Positions 1 through 8,654 of a DNA stretch of 27,941 bases are shown one piece after another. How positions within the stretch are numbered: the first letter of the stretch is position 1; every line of letters begins with the position of its first letter. Position numbers and translations under genes: made by a program. A model generated the notes under the pieces. The model searched no databases. It saw only the letters and a list, made by a program, of their open reading frames with translations, and had not been told where the DNA came from. Source of the DNA: an uncultured Oscillospiraceae bacterium (lineage in GTDB: Bacteria > Bacillota > Clostridia > Oscillospirales > Oscillospiraceae). The stretch lies in NCBI GenBank assembly GCA_934661735.1, contig CAKUJN010000021.1, positions 1-27,941 of the forward strand, written 5' to 3'.

Positions 1-10
1 GCTCTGCACA

Positions 11-43
11 ATCGGGAAGCACGGCTGTGCCGTGCTTCCCGAT
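11..43 (+). promoter_or_regulatory. Perfect intercistronic hairpin upstream of the ABC permease genes
   Basis: Arms at 11-25 and 29-43 are exact 15-base reverse complements around a TGT loop. The right arm is followed by mixed sequence and the ribosome site of the first permease, not by a T-run, so it is a poor intrinsic terminator. Hairpins placed between a solute-binding-protein gene and its permease genes are known (malE-malF type) to stabilise the upstream message and lower permease output. The inference is that a binding-protein gene ends just left of the window. Confidence 0.8.
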
Positions 44-74
44 GATTGGAATTTCAGATTAGGAGGTTGGAAAA

Positions 75-971
75 ATGAAATCCATCCGCAGAAACAAGCT
101 TGCCGCATTCTTCGCCTTTGCGATTCCCTCACTGCTTATTTACATTCTTTTCGTCACAGTCCCGTTTCTGAAAACCTTTTACTACAGTCTGACCGACTGG
201 AACGGCATTTCCGACAGCTTCAACTTCATCGGCCTCGCCAATTTTCAGAAGCTGCTTCAGGACAAGATTCTCTGGAAATCTCTGGTCAACAATATTGAAA
301 TCTGCCTGCTCGGCGGCTTTCTGACGTTCCTGATCGCCATTTTCAACGCCGTCATCATTACCCAGAGCAAGCTTCGGGAACGCAAGTTCTACCGCATTGT
401 CTACTTTATCCCCAACATTCTTTCGGCCACCATCGTATCGCTTCTCTGGATGTTCATCTACAATCCCAATTTTGGTCTGCTCAACGGCTTCCTCGAGGGA
501 GTCGGTCTGGAAAACCTGACAAAAGTTTGGCTTGGAAACAAGGCCACGGTCATCCCCTGCATCATCATTGCGTGGGTGTGGATGTCCGTCGGCTTCTATA
601 TGATTCTGTACATCTCCGCCATTGAAGGCATTCCCACCAGTCTTTTTGAGGCCGCGGAAATCGACGGCTCGAATTTCTGGCACAAATTCCGCTATATCAC
701 CTGGCCGCTTCTGAAGGAGACGACCAAGACCGCGCTTGTGTTCTTCTTTGTCAACGCATTCAGCAGCGTGTTCAACATGGTCAAGATCATGACCGACGGC
801 GATCCTGCACGTGCATCGGAGGTTCTGACCAACTACATGTACAAAACGGCCTTCCGCCAGAGCAGCTTCGGCTATGCTACGGCGATCGGCGTATTCACAT
901 TTCTGGTCATTCTGGTGCTGTCGGGCGTTATGCTTCTGCTCACGCGCACGAAGGACACCATCGAATATTAA
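75..971 (+). CDS. Carbohydrate ABC transporter permease, MalF/UgpA type
   Basis: A 298-residue integral membrane protein that would form half of the membrane channel of a sugar-importing ABC transporter. Residues 10-32 are the first hydrophobic segment, and further segments lie near 70-95, 108-128, 158-182 and 262-290. The EAA loop that docks the ATPase is clear at 192-198 (EAAEIDG), followed by the W-P-L-L pattern usual in this family. AGGAGG at 61-66, eight bases before the ATG, fixes the start. The next permease follows after 14 bases. No ATP-binding subunit is in the window; as in many Firmicutes, a shared MsmX-like ATPase elsewhere may serve. The substrate cannot be read from the sequence. 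Confidence 0.95.
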   Translation: MKSIRRNKLAAFFAFAIPSLLIYILFVTVPFLKTFYYSLTDWNGISDSFNFIGLANFQKLLQDKILWKSLVNNIEICLLGGFLTFLIAIFNAVIITQSKLRERKFYRIVYFIPNILSATIVSLLWMFIYNPNFGLLNGFLEGVGLENLTKVWLGNKATVIPCIIIAWVWMSVGFYMILYISAIEGIPTSLFEAAEIDGSNFWHKFRYITWPLLKETTKTALVFFFVNAFSSVFNMVKIMTDGDPARASEVLTNYMYKTAFRQSSFGYATAIGVFTFLVILVLSGVMLLLTRTKDTIEY

Positions 972-985
972 GGAGGCGGAACGTA

Positions 986-1831
986 TTGAAACATCAATCG
1001 ACCGGCAGACGCTGCCTCATCGCGCTTCTGCGCATCTATCTCATTTTGTTCGCAGTCTCCATCATTCTCCCGCTTCTGTGGACGGTCTGGACCTCGTTCA
1101 AGACCAATCAGGAGTTCTTCGCCAATCCGTGGAGTCTGCCGACGTCCATCAATCTGGACAACTACGTCCGCGGCTGGAAGGCTGCAAGCATCGGCAAATA
1201 CTTCTTCAATTCTCTCTACATCAGCGTGATTGTCGTCGCCGCCGTCGCGGTGCTCGGTGCGATGACGTCCTATGTCTGCACGCGCTTTTCACTGCGGCTC
1301 GGCAATGCCGTTGTGACGTTCTACATGCTCGGCCTGTTCATCCCCACCGTTCTATGCGTTGTGTCGATCTTCCTGCAAATGCGCAGCATGAATCTGCTCA
1401 ACTCGCATTTCGGTCTGATTCTGCTCTATATTGCGGTCAATATGCCGTTTACGGTATTCGTTCTGTCCGGCTTCTTCCGCACGCTCCCGCATGAGCTGGA
1501 GGAGGCCGCCTACATCGACGGATGCAGCCTGATCGGCACATTCTGGACGGTCATGCTTCCGCTGGCAAAGCCTGGCCTTGCAACCGTCTGCATCTTCAAT
1601 TTCCTTGGCACATGGAACGAATATCTGCTCTCCTCAACCGTCATTCTCGACCCGACAAAGAGCACCCTCCCCACCGGACTTGTCAGTCTTATGGCCACAA
1701 CGAACCATCAGGCCGACTGGGCGGCGCTTTTTGCCGGCATGGTCATTGTCATGATTCCGCTGATGACGATCTATCTGGTTTTCCAGAAGTACATCACCTC
1801 CGGCATTACAGCCGGCGCCGTCAAGGGCTGA
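986..1831 (+). CDS. Carbohydrate ABC transporter permease, MalG/UgpE type
   Basis: A 281-residue partner permease forming the second half of the importer channel. It has an N-terminal membrane segment (about 11-34), several further hydrophobic helices and a consensus EAA loop, EEAAYIDG at 172-179, followed by T-F-W and L-P-L-A-K-P-G-L. It starts at TTG: AAGGAGGCGG lies just upstream at correct spacing and there is no in-frame ATG near the ribosome site. Its stop is 16 bases from the next ATG, so it is transcribed with the enzymes downstream. This linkage is the main reason to read the following enzymes as acting on an imported sugar-like compound. Confidence 0.95.
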   Translation: MKHQSTGRRCLIALLRIYLILFAVSIILPLLWTVWTSFKTNQEFFANPWSLPTSINLDNYVRGWKAASIGKYFFNSLYISVIVVAAVAVLGAMTSYVCTRFSLRLGNAVVTFYMLGLFIPTVLCVVSIFLQMRSMNLLNSHFGLILLYIAVNMPFTVFVLSGFFRTLPHELEEAAYIDGCSLIGTFWTVMLPLAKPGLATVCIFNFLGTWNEYLLSSTVILDPTKSTLPTGLVSLMATTNHQADWAALFAGMVIVMIPLMTIYLVFQKYITSGITAGAVKG

Positions 1832-1847
1832 GGAAAGGAGTCCCGAT

Positions 1848-2591
1848 ATGCAGTATCTGAACATGAATCCCCGCCAGCTGCGCGAGGCGATTGAAAGAAG
1901 GACGCCCGTGGCCCTGCCGCTTGGCGTGGTGGAGTATCATGCCGAGCATCTTCCGTTCGGCACCGACGCCTTTATCGCCATGGATGCCATCCGCCGCGTC
2001 GAGCAGCGCCATCCCGAGCTGATTGTCCTGCCGCCGTTTTACTATGGCGCGGCCTCGCTGGCCGTCGCTGCACCGGAGAATAACGGCACCATTCAGGTTG
2101 ACGCCATGAAGCTGATTCCCGTGGCAGAGGAAATCTTCAAAAGCCTCCTGCGCATCGGTCTGCGCGGCATTCACGCCTTTATCGCCCACCAGACCGAGGA
2201 ATTTGAACAGGGCATGCCCACTGACCTGGCCTTCCGCATGGCGGGCAGGCACGCAATTTTTGACTATCTTGAGAAAAACTCCGGCGAGGGCTGGTGGGGC
2301 ACCGAGCAGTTCAGCGCCTATTATTCCGGCGACAACAATCCGTTCGCATGGATTCAGATTCATCCCGTCCGCACCCGTCCGGAAACCAACGCACGCTTCC
2401 ACGGCGATCACGCGGGAAAGCTGGAAACCAGCGCGATGCTTGCCATGAAGCCGGAGCTGGTGCATATGGACCAGCTGGACCCGTCGCTCTGGTATTCCCG
2501 TCCGGCGGCGGACGCAAGCGCCGAATACGGCGAGGCATATCTGGATGCAATCTCCTATGATGTGGAAGCCGTTTTGTTTGCCGAAAAATAG
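1848..2591 (+). CDS. Creatininase-family amidohydrolase (first copy)
   Basis: A 247-residue cytosolic protein of the creatininase fold, which groups creatinine amidohydrolase, mycofactocin peptidase MftE and formamide hydrolases such as ArfB. Metal-ligand positions typical of the family are visible: Glu29, His31 and Asp40 in E-Y-H-A-E-H-L-P-F-G-T-D, then His114 in A-H-Q-T-E-E where many relatives have N-G-H-G-G-N. A G-W-W-G patch and a late H-A-G-K-x-E-T-S motif follow, and the second copy at 12488 shares both. AAAGGAG at 1834-1840 supports the start. The substrate is unknown; hydrolysis of a cyclic or linear amide in the imported compound is an inference from family and context. Confidence 0.88.
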   Translation: MQYLNMNPRQLREAIERRTPVALPLGVVEYHAEHLPFGTDAFIAMDAIRRVEQRHPELIVLPPFYYGAASLAVAAPENNGTIQVDAMKLIPVAEEIFKSLLRIGLRGIHAFIAHQTEEFEQGMPTDLAFRMAGRHAIFDYLEKNSGEGWWGTEQFSAYYSGDNNPFAWIQIHPVRTRPETNARFHGDHAGKLETSAMLAMKPELVHMDQLDPSLWYSRPAADASAEYGEAYLDAISYDVEAVLFAEK

Positions 2592-2655
2592 CACGCAGAC
2601 TTCCATTGTAAAACCGCCTGACAACACCCAGATACGCACGCAAAAGGAGGCTCAC

Positions 2656-3798
2656 ATGAAAGCAATTGTGAATGGACAGCTTGTATTTCCCGACCGGATT
2701 ACTGCCGGCAATATTCTGATTGACGGAGAACGGATCATCGCTTCCGGAGGTATCCCAGTACCTGCCGGCGCGGAGATCATCGACGCGAAAGGGCTGTACG
2801 TCGGCCCTGGGTTCATTGATCAGCACAGCCACGGCTACCAGCAGTATGGAGAGGGAATCCGCGTAGCGGATGATCCGGTTTGTGCGGCTGCGGCGCATCT
2901 GAAGCATGGAACAACAACATATCTTCCGAGCACGGATTACTCGGACACACTGGAAGAGCACCTGCGGATCATTAAAATCTGCAAAAAGGCAATTGCAGAT
3001 GGGAACACATCCATCATGGGTGTGCATCTGGAGGGACCGTATATCAACCGGAATTATGGTGCGTCGTCTGATACAGCCATGTGCTATTCGGACGAGATCT
3101 GCGAAAAAATCTTCTCAGAGGTCGCGCCGGTTGCGTGCCACTGCACCTACGCGCCGGAGCTGCCGGACGCGCCCGCAATTGAGGAAAAGCTCCGCAAATA
3201 TGGAATAACCGGCGCAATCGGCCACAGCTGTGCAGGACCGGAGGATATTGAACGCGCCGTCGCCGGTGGCGCAAGAATCGCAACACATCTGTACGATGCA
3301 ACCGGTCATTATATCGGCCTTGAAGCGGCGGCAAAAATGACACAGCATCCGCAGGACTGTACGTCCGATATTCTGCTGGCCATCCCTGGGCTGTATTATG
3401 AGCTGATTTGTGATTCCCACGGCGCACACGCAACAAAGTACAGCGTTTGCAGAGCTTATCGCACAGCCGGTGAAAATCACATCATCCTGATTTCGGATGC
3501 GACCGTCCACGAACAGGCCGGCGGGGTGGCGGATATCAATTTCAATGCAAAGGGCCAGCTTTCCGGAAGCAGGCTTTGCGTTGCCATGGCTGCGAAGAAC
3601 TTCCGCAGATTTACCGGCGCGGATATAAGAGTGACATTCAAATGTGGATCTACAAATTCCGCCAAAGCAATGGGCCTGTATCGCGAGATTGGCTCGATTG
3701 ATGCCGGAAAGCTGGCAAATCTCGTATTTGTAGATGACGATTTCACAGTGCGCGGCATCATCTTCAAAGGCAGTATACTGCCGGATGTCCGAGTCTGA
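2656..3798 (+). CDS. NagA-like N-acyl amino-sugar deacetylase (amidohydrolase superfamily)
   Basis: A 380-residue metal-dependent amidohydrolase resembling N-acetylglucosamine-6-phosphate deacetylase. Visible signatures are H-S-H-G at 57-60, H-L-E-G-P-Y at 124-129 (Glu126 metal ligand), G-H-S at 189-191, H-L-Y-D at 211-214, D-S-H-G at 253-256 and the catalytic-Asp motif I-S-D-A near 279-282. The usual NagA T-H-L-Y-N-A-M stretch is T-H-L-Y-D-A-T here, so the substrate may be a different N-acyl sugar. I chose the ATG at 2656 because AAAAGGAGG sits just before it; an in-frame ATG at 2545 overlaps the previous gene and lacks a ribosome site. Base composition is lower than in its neighbours: 2941-3060 is 57 G+C of 120, against 44 of 60 at 4861-4920. 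Confidence 0.88.
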   Translation: MKAIVNGQLVFPDRITAGNILIDGERIIASGGIPVPAGAEIIDAKGLYVGPGFIDQHSHGYQQYGEGIRVADDPVCAAAAHLKHGTTTYLPSTDYSDTLEEHLRIIKICKKAIADGNTSIMGVHLEGPYINRNYGASSDTAMCYSDEICEKIFSEVAPVACHCTYAPELPDAPAIEEKLRKYGITGAIGHSCAGPEDIERAVAGGARIATHLYDATGHYIGLEAAAKMTQHPQDCTSDILLAIPGLYYELICDSHGAHATKYSVCRAYRTAGENHIILISDATVHEQAGGVADINFNAKGQLSGSRLCVAMAAKNFRRFTGADIRVTFKCGSTNSAKAMGLYREIGSIDAGKLANLVFVDDDFTVRGIIFKGSILPDVRV

Positions 3799-3817
3799 AA
3801 GACAGGAGGAAACGAAC

Positions 3818-6547
3818 ATGACCGTTCAGGAAATCCAATCGCTCATTTCACAGGAGCTGGACGGCGAGGAAATTCGCCGCACAGCCGCCGAATGGCAGAA
3901 ATACCCGCTTCAGCTCAGCTACAGTGCCTACGCCGAAGGCATCGCATTCCTGCAGCGGCAGTATGCGTCCTACGGCCTCGAGGCCGAGCTTCTCACCTTC
4001 CCCGCGGACGGCCGCACCACCTATGCCGACCGGCATTTCCCGCTGGCATGGGATGTGGACGACGGCTGGGCCGAGGTCAACGGCGTCCGCGTCGCCGACT
4101 ATCACGAAAAGCCCTACAGCGTCATCCCCTTTTCCGCCGACAGCAGCGGAATCCGCGAAATGCGGCTGATTCCGATTGAAAACCTCCCGCAGAGCGGCTC
4201 GCTCGCGGACTGCGCCGTGCTGATCTGCCACTATCCGCAGGGTGATGAGGTTCGTATGCTCATCGAGCGCGGCTGCCCCGCGTTTTTGTCCACGTTCAGC
4301 CTGAATCCAGTCGACCCGTCGCTGGAGGACGCGCGCCGCTGGTACAACGACCTGTTCAGTCCTGGCCAGATCGACTGCCGCGACAGGACCTGCGCCGCCT
4401 TTTCGATTACGCCGCGCGCCGCGCGCGGGCTTTTGAAGCAGTATAACGACGGCACGCCGCTGACCGTCCGGTATCTGATGAAAACAAGGACGTATGCCGG
4501 CACCGTTCCAGCCGTCACGGCCGTCATCCCCGGAACCGATAATTCCAGATGCTTTTTCGTCACCGCACACGCCTATGAGCCGCACGCCACCAACAATGTT
4601 GCGGGCGTGGCAATGTGCTTGTGTGCGGCAAAGACGCTGATGCGTCTGATCAGCTCCGGCCGCCTGCCGCGGCCGGAATACTCCATCCGCTTTTTCCACG
4701 GGCTTGAAAATTTCAGCCTGTACGCCTGGGCCATGTCGCATCGCGAACAGATGCGCGCGGCACTTGGCGGTATTTCCACCGATTCCTTCGGCCGCTTCGG
4801 CGCCGGCGGCAAAATCGAGCGCTTCGTTCTGCGCCGCTGTCTGAACGTCCACCCATCCAGCCAGCACGCGCTGGCGCGCGAGATTCTCGACCGCGCCTGC
4901 GCCGAGGCCGGTATCGGCTATGAGGTCCGCGAGGGCTCCAGCAACAACGAGGAAATGATGCAGGACCCGCAGCTCGGCCCCGCATGGAATCTGCTCTACG
5001 GCTCTCTCTGGGAGGAGCCGCTTGAAACAAAGCCCCTGTGCTATTTCTACCATTCGGATGTCGACACCGTCGATCAGCTTTCTCCGCAGATGCTGGTCTG
5101 CGCGGGAACCGTTTCCGCCACGCTCGCCTATGCCGTCGCCTCACAGAGCGATCTGCCGGAGTGCGCGCAGCTTGCGTTCACCGACTGGAAGCGGATTGTC
5201 GACGAGAAATGTCTGGAGGCGCTGCGCCTGAGTGATGATGCGCCCGCGCTCCGTGTCCTGCGTGCACAGCGGCTGCGCGCGTGGTGCGATCTTGCCGCCG
5301 TGTCCGGCAGCGAGGCGATTGCCGACAGCGAACTGTCGAACCGCTTCCGTGCATATGTCCGTCAGCACCTTACGGCGGCGGCACAGCTGCTCTGCGGAGG
5401 CTCCGTTCCAAAGCTTCCGCAGCCGGATGGCTGTGACACTGTTCTGCGCCGGACCATTCCAGGCCCGATCGGCCTTGGAACCATCTCCGAGGAGCTGCGG
5501 CAGATTGCCGCGCAGTCTCAGGGCTATTACGCGCGGGAATACTGGTGTCTGGACCCGTCCGGAACCAACCTGTATCTGTTCGATGGAAAGCGTACTGTAT
5601 TTGAGGTCGCACGCGACGTCTGGGCAACGCGCAGCTACGGCGCGCATGAGGACCCCGCCGCTCTGGAAAAGGAGCTTCACCGCTACAGCCTGCTGGCGCA
5701 GGTACTGGAACAGGGTGGGCTTGCCGAGCGCGTGCCGCCTGTTGTCGTCACAAAGGACGATCTACTTTCCGCACTGCGCACGCTCGGGATTTCCTCCGGC
5801 GACACGCTGATGGCCCACTGCTCGCTGCGAAGCTTCGGCCATGTTGCGGGCGGAGCGGATACCGTCATTCAGGCGCTGCGCAATGCAGTCGGCCCCGACG
5901 GAATCGTCGCCATGCCCGCATTCACCGATTGCACCGAGGGCGGCAGCGGCGGCGTATTCGACCCGCACACAACACCTGTCGCGCCGTGGATCGGCACAAT
6001 TGCCGAACGCTTCCGCACGCTTCCGGACACACAGCGCAGCGTTCACCCGACGCACAGCGTCTGCGCCGCCGGCAAAAACGCCGCAGCGTTCCTGTCACAG
6101 ATCGAACCGTATGACTGCTTCGCCGCCGACGGCCCGTGGGGCCGGTTAAAGGAGAACGGCGGAAAGATACTTCTGATTGGAAGCGCACTCGGCGCAAACA
6201 CCTTCCTTCACGCCTGCGAGGCGTGGTATGCCGGCTATCTGGACGAAACCATCGGTCTTGTCGCCGGAGACGGCCGGACGGAGCATGTCCGCGTGACAAA
6301 CTACCCCGGCGGCTGCCGCGGCGGGTGGTATAAGCGAGGAAAGGACACGCCGTATTTTCAGGCGCTTTCCTCCCGCGGCATTTTCAAAACCGCAAAGGCC
6401 GGCAGCGCGGAGCTTTATCTGTGCAGCGCGGGTGCGCTTGCCGAGGCCATGCACGAGATTCTCGCAGAAAACCCGTACATTCTGCTCCATTCCGACGGCT
6501 GCGCCGACTGCGCCCGCATGAAAGGAAAACACAGACATGGAACATAA
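3818..6547 (+). CDS. Fusion: M28-like peptidase domain, winged-helix-like linker, AAC(3)-fold N-acetyltransferase
   Basis: A 909-residue three-part protein. Residues 1-440 look like an M28/DUF4910-type aminopeptidase with an inserted PA-like region, but zinc ligands are changed: His251 is followed by T-N-N (259-260) where D-N is usual, the Glu-Glu pair is Glu297-Asn298, and Asp322 and His412 (H-S-D-V-D-T) remain. Residues about 550-640 resemble the small winged-helix domain often appended to such peptidases (L-F-D-G-K-R-T-V-F-E-V-A). Residues about 643-885 are an AAC(3)/YokD-fold acyltransferase: H-C-S-L-R-S-F-G, R-S-V-H-P-T-H-S-V (740-748) and the T-x-L-H-A-C-E ligand motif (795-801). ACAGGAGGA lies ahead of the ATG at 3818; an upstream in-frame ATG lacks a ribosome site. 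The same two activities recur as separate genes at 8655 and 9973. The reaction is unknown. Confidence 0.85.
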   Translation: MTVQEIQSLISQELDGEEIRRTAAEWQKYPLQLSYSAYAEGIAFLQRQYASYGLEAELLTFPADGRTTYADRHFPLAWDVDDGWAEVNGVRVADYHEKPYSVIPFSADSSGIREMRLIPIENLPQSGSLADCAVLICHYPQGDEVRMLIERGCPAFLSTFSLNPVDPSLEDARRWYNDLFSPGQIDCRDRTCAAFSITPRAARGLLKQYNDGTPLTVRYLMKTRTYAGTVPAVTAVIPGTDNSRCFFVTAHAYEPHATNNVAGVAMCLCAAKTLMRLISSGRLPRPEYSIRFFHGLENFSLYAWAMSHREQMRAALGGISTDSFGRFGAGGKIERFVLRRCLNVHPSSQHALAREILDRACAEAGIGYEVREGSSNNEEMMQDPQLGPAWNLLYGSLWEEPLETKPLCYFYHSDVDTVDQLSPQMLVCAGTVSATLAYAVASQSDLPECAQLAFTDWKRIVDEKCLEALRLSDDAPALRVLRAQRLRAWCDLAAVSGSEAIADSELSNRFRAYVRQHLTAAAQLLCGGSVPKLPQPDGCDTVLRRTIPGPIGLGTISEELRQIAAQSQGYYAREYWCLDPSGTNLYLFDGKRTVFEVARDVWATRSYGAHEDPAALEKELHRYSLLAQVLEQGGLAERVPPVVVTKDDLLSALRTLGISSGDTLMAHCSLRSFGHVAGGADTVIQALRNAVGPDGIVAMPAFTDCTEGGSGGVFDPHTTPVAPWIGTIAERFRTLPDTQRSVHPTHSVCAAGKNAAAFLSQIEPYDCFAADGPWGRLKENGGKILLIGSALGANTFLHACEAWYAGYLDETIGLVAGDGRTEHVRVTNYPGGCRGGWYKRGKDTPYFQALSSRGIFKTAKAGSAELYLCSAGALAEAMHEILAENPYILLHSDGCADCARMKGKHRHGT

Positions 6548-8618
6548 CTATGATTTCCGCGCCCGCCACTGGCAGGTCCACAGGCCAGACCGGCGCAACC
6601 CCGCACGCACCGCTTCCGCGGACGAGCTGATGCTTGACGCAGGCTGGCGCCTCGGCGGCGAGGGCGGCGAGGTGCTTTCCAATGCGCTGCGCGATTTTCA
6701 GGATTATCTCTGGGTCAGTATGGCCCTTTCCCTCCCCATGACAAACCGCTGCGGCGAAAAGACGATCTGGTTCCGCGTCGACCCAACGCTTGCGCGCGGC
6801 TTCCGGCTGGACGTTGCACCCGATCATGTTCTGGTCACACTCTGCGCCGACAGCGAGGCGTTCCGCGCCAGCGTCTATCTTGAAGATCTGATGAATCTCG
6901 AGCAGGCGCCGGTGCTCTCCCTCGGAACAACAGTACGCCGTCCGCTGTTCGACTATCGAAGCGTCCACTCCGGCTGCGGTCTGGACGAATATCCGGACGC
7001 GGAGCTTCTCGCCACGGTTCACGCAGGCTATGACTCCATCGTTCTGTTCGTCAAGGATTTTGACCGCACAACCGCCGGCTACTGCAATATTGCAGACGTC
7101 ATCCGCCGCGCGAAGCGGTTCGGCATCCTCGTCTTTCTCTACAACTACATTCCGGCCTTCATTCACCCGGACGACCCGAACGCCGAGCAGGTCTTTGACG
7201 CGACATTCGGCGAGCTGTTCCGACGCTATCCAGACGCAGCCGGTCTGAGCCTCTGCGGCGAATCGCTGGAATTCCCCAGCAGGGACCCGAACACAACCGG
7301 AAAGCTCTATTCACAGAGCATGACCGACGGTATCCGCGACACACGTCCCAGCCCGGGCTGGTACCCGTGCAGCGATTATCCGGACTATCTGGCGGCAATC
7401 GAGCGCGCTGTGCACCGCGTGAAGCCGGACGCGATTCTGACGTTCAGCACCTATAACTGGGCATACGAAACGCCCGAAAAGCGCGAGGCATTTCTCAAGC
7501 GTCTGCCGCGCGGCTATACGCTCAAGGTCTGCTATGAAAACATGACGCAGCGCACGCTTGAGGGCCTGCGCACACCGGTCATGGACTATACCATGTCCGC
7601 CAGTCTGCCGGGCGAGTATTTCAAAACCGAATGTGCCATGGCGAAGAAGCTTGGCATTCCGGTACAGGGCAACGTCAACACAACCGGTATCGCGTGGGAT
7701 TTCGGCTGCGTTCCCTACGTTCCCGCGCCATACAAGCTGATGGAGCGGCTGCGGTATCTGCGCCGCGCGCACGACGAGCTGAACGTCAGCAGTCAGTACG
7801 CCACGCACCACTACGGCTGGTGGAGCTGCGTCGCGTCCGATCTCGGCAAGTGGTTCTCGTGGGAGGACTACGAGCCGGATGGCGAGCAGCTTCTGAAAAA
7901 AATCGCAATCCGCGACTATGGCCGCGCCGCGGCCCCTGCCGTCCTCCGCACGTGGAAGCTGTGGAGCAACGCGATGAATCATTACATTGCCTCCAATGAG
8001 GACCAGTACGGCCCGTGGCGCGTCGGCGCAGCGTATCCGTTCATCTTCCAGCCGAATATCACGCGCACCATGCTCCCGAAGGAGATTCAGTTCCCCACCG
8101 CGCCGCAGGCGCACTTCGGCTGGCGCATTATCAAAACGCTGTATCAGCCGTATGAAAACAGCAACCAGGCCCCCGCCTTTCTGCGCCTCCCCGCCGAGCT
8201 GCGCGAACTCAGGCGAATGGAGACAGCCTGGATGGAGGGCGCACAACAGCTGGAGGGCATTCCGGATTCTCCCGAGGCCGAGCGGTTGACCGCATTGGGG
8301 CAGTTTATCCTCTGCTCCATCCGCACCGTCATCCACATCAAGACGTGGTGGATTCTGAACATGCAGCTGCAGCTCTCACCCTCTTCGCAGGCAGCGCTGG
8401 ACCGTCTGGACGAAATCGAGCGGCTGGCGCATGACGAGCTTGCAAATGCAGCCGCCGCGCTGCCTGCCGTCCGGCTGGATTCCCGTCTCGGCTGGGAGCC
8501 GAGCATGGAGTACGTCTGCGACGAATGGCATCTGGACTGGAAGCGGCGGCAGCTGGAAAGCACACTGGATGAAATCGCGCAGTACCGCGACATCATCCGG
8601 AACGCCTGTCAGCGCTGA
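6537..8618 (+). CDS. TIM-barrel glycoside-hydrolase-like protein (hexosaminidase/alpha-glucuronidase-like)
   Basis: A 693-residue protein without a signal peptide, so probably cytosolic. The first 135 residues look like the small alpha/beta domain that precedes the catalytic barrel in GH20 hexosaminidases and GH67/GH115 alpha-glucuronidases, ending in V-R-R-P-L-F-D-Y-R-S. A TIM-barrel-like region follows; the strand-end G-L-S-L-C-G-E-S-L-E-F (237-246, Glu242) is a candidate catalytic site. The C-terminal third (about 480-690) is helical and rich in Trp and Arg. Its ATG overlaps the fusion gene's stop by 11 bases, implying coupled translation. I do not recognise a specific GH family; cleavage of a glycosidic bond in the imported conjugate is an inference. 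Confidence 0.6.
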   Translation: MEHNYDFRARHWQVHRPDRRNPARTASADELMLDAGWRLGGEGGEVLSNALRDFQDYLWVSMALSLPMTNRCGEKTIWFRVDPTLARGFRLDVAPDHVLVTLCADSEAFRASVYLEDLMNLEQAPVLSLGTTVRRPLFDYRSVHSGCGLDEYPDAELLATVHAGYDSIVLFVKDFDRTTAGYCNIADVIRRAKRFGILVFLYNYIPAFIHPDDPNAEQVFDATFGELFRRYPDAAGLSLCGESLEFPSRDPNTTGKLYSQSMTDGIRDTRPSPGWYPCSDYPDYLAAIERAVHRVKPDAILTFSTYNWAYETPEKREAFLKRLPRGYTLKVCYENMTQRTLEGLRTPVMDYTMSASLPGEYFKTECAMAKKLGIPVQGNVNTTGIAWDFGCVPYVPAPYKLMERLRYLRRAHDELNVSSQYATHHYGWWSCVASDLGKWFSWEDYEPDGEQLLKKIAIRDYGRAAAPAVLRTWKLWSNAMNHYIASNEDQYGPWRVGAAYPFIFQPNITRTMLPKEIQFPTAPQAHFGWRIIKTLYQPYENSNQAPAFLRLPAELRELRRMETAWMEGAQQLEGIPDSPEAERLTALGQFILCSIRTVIHIKTWWILNMQLQLSPSSQAALDRLDEIERLAHDELANAAAALPAVRLDSRLGWEPSMEYVCDEWHLDWKRRQLESTLDEIAQYRDIIRNACQR

Positions 8619-8654
8619 GCGCACGCTTTGCGCGGAGAAAGGAGTGGCATTCTG

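Noticed and set aside
3734..3817. Longer start for the M28-AAC(3) fusion
   Set aside because: The upstream ATG overlaps the NagA-like gene and has no ribosome site, while ATG 3818 has a strong one.
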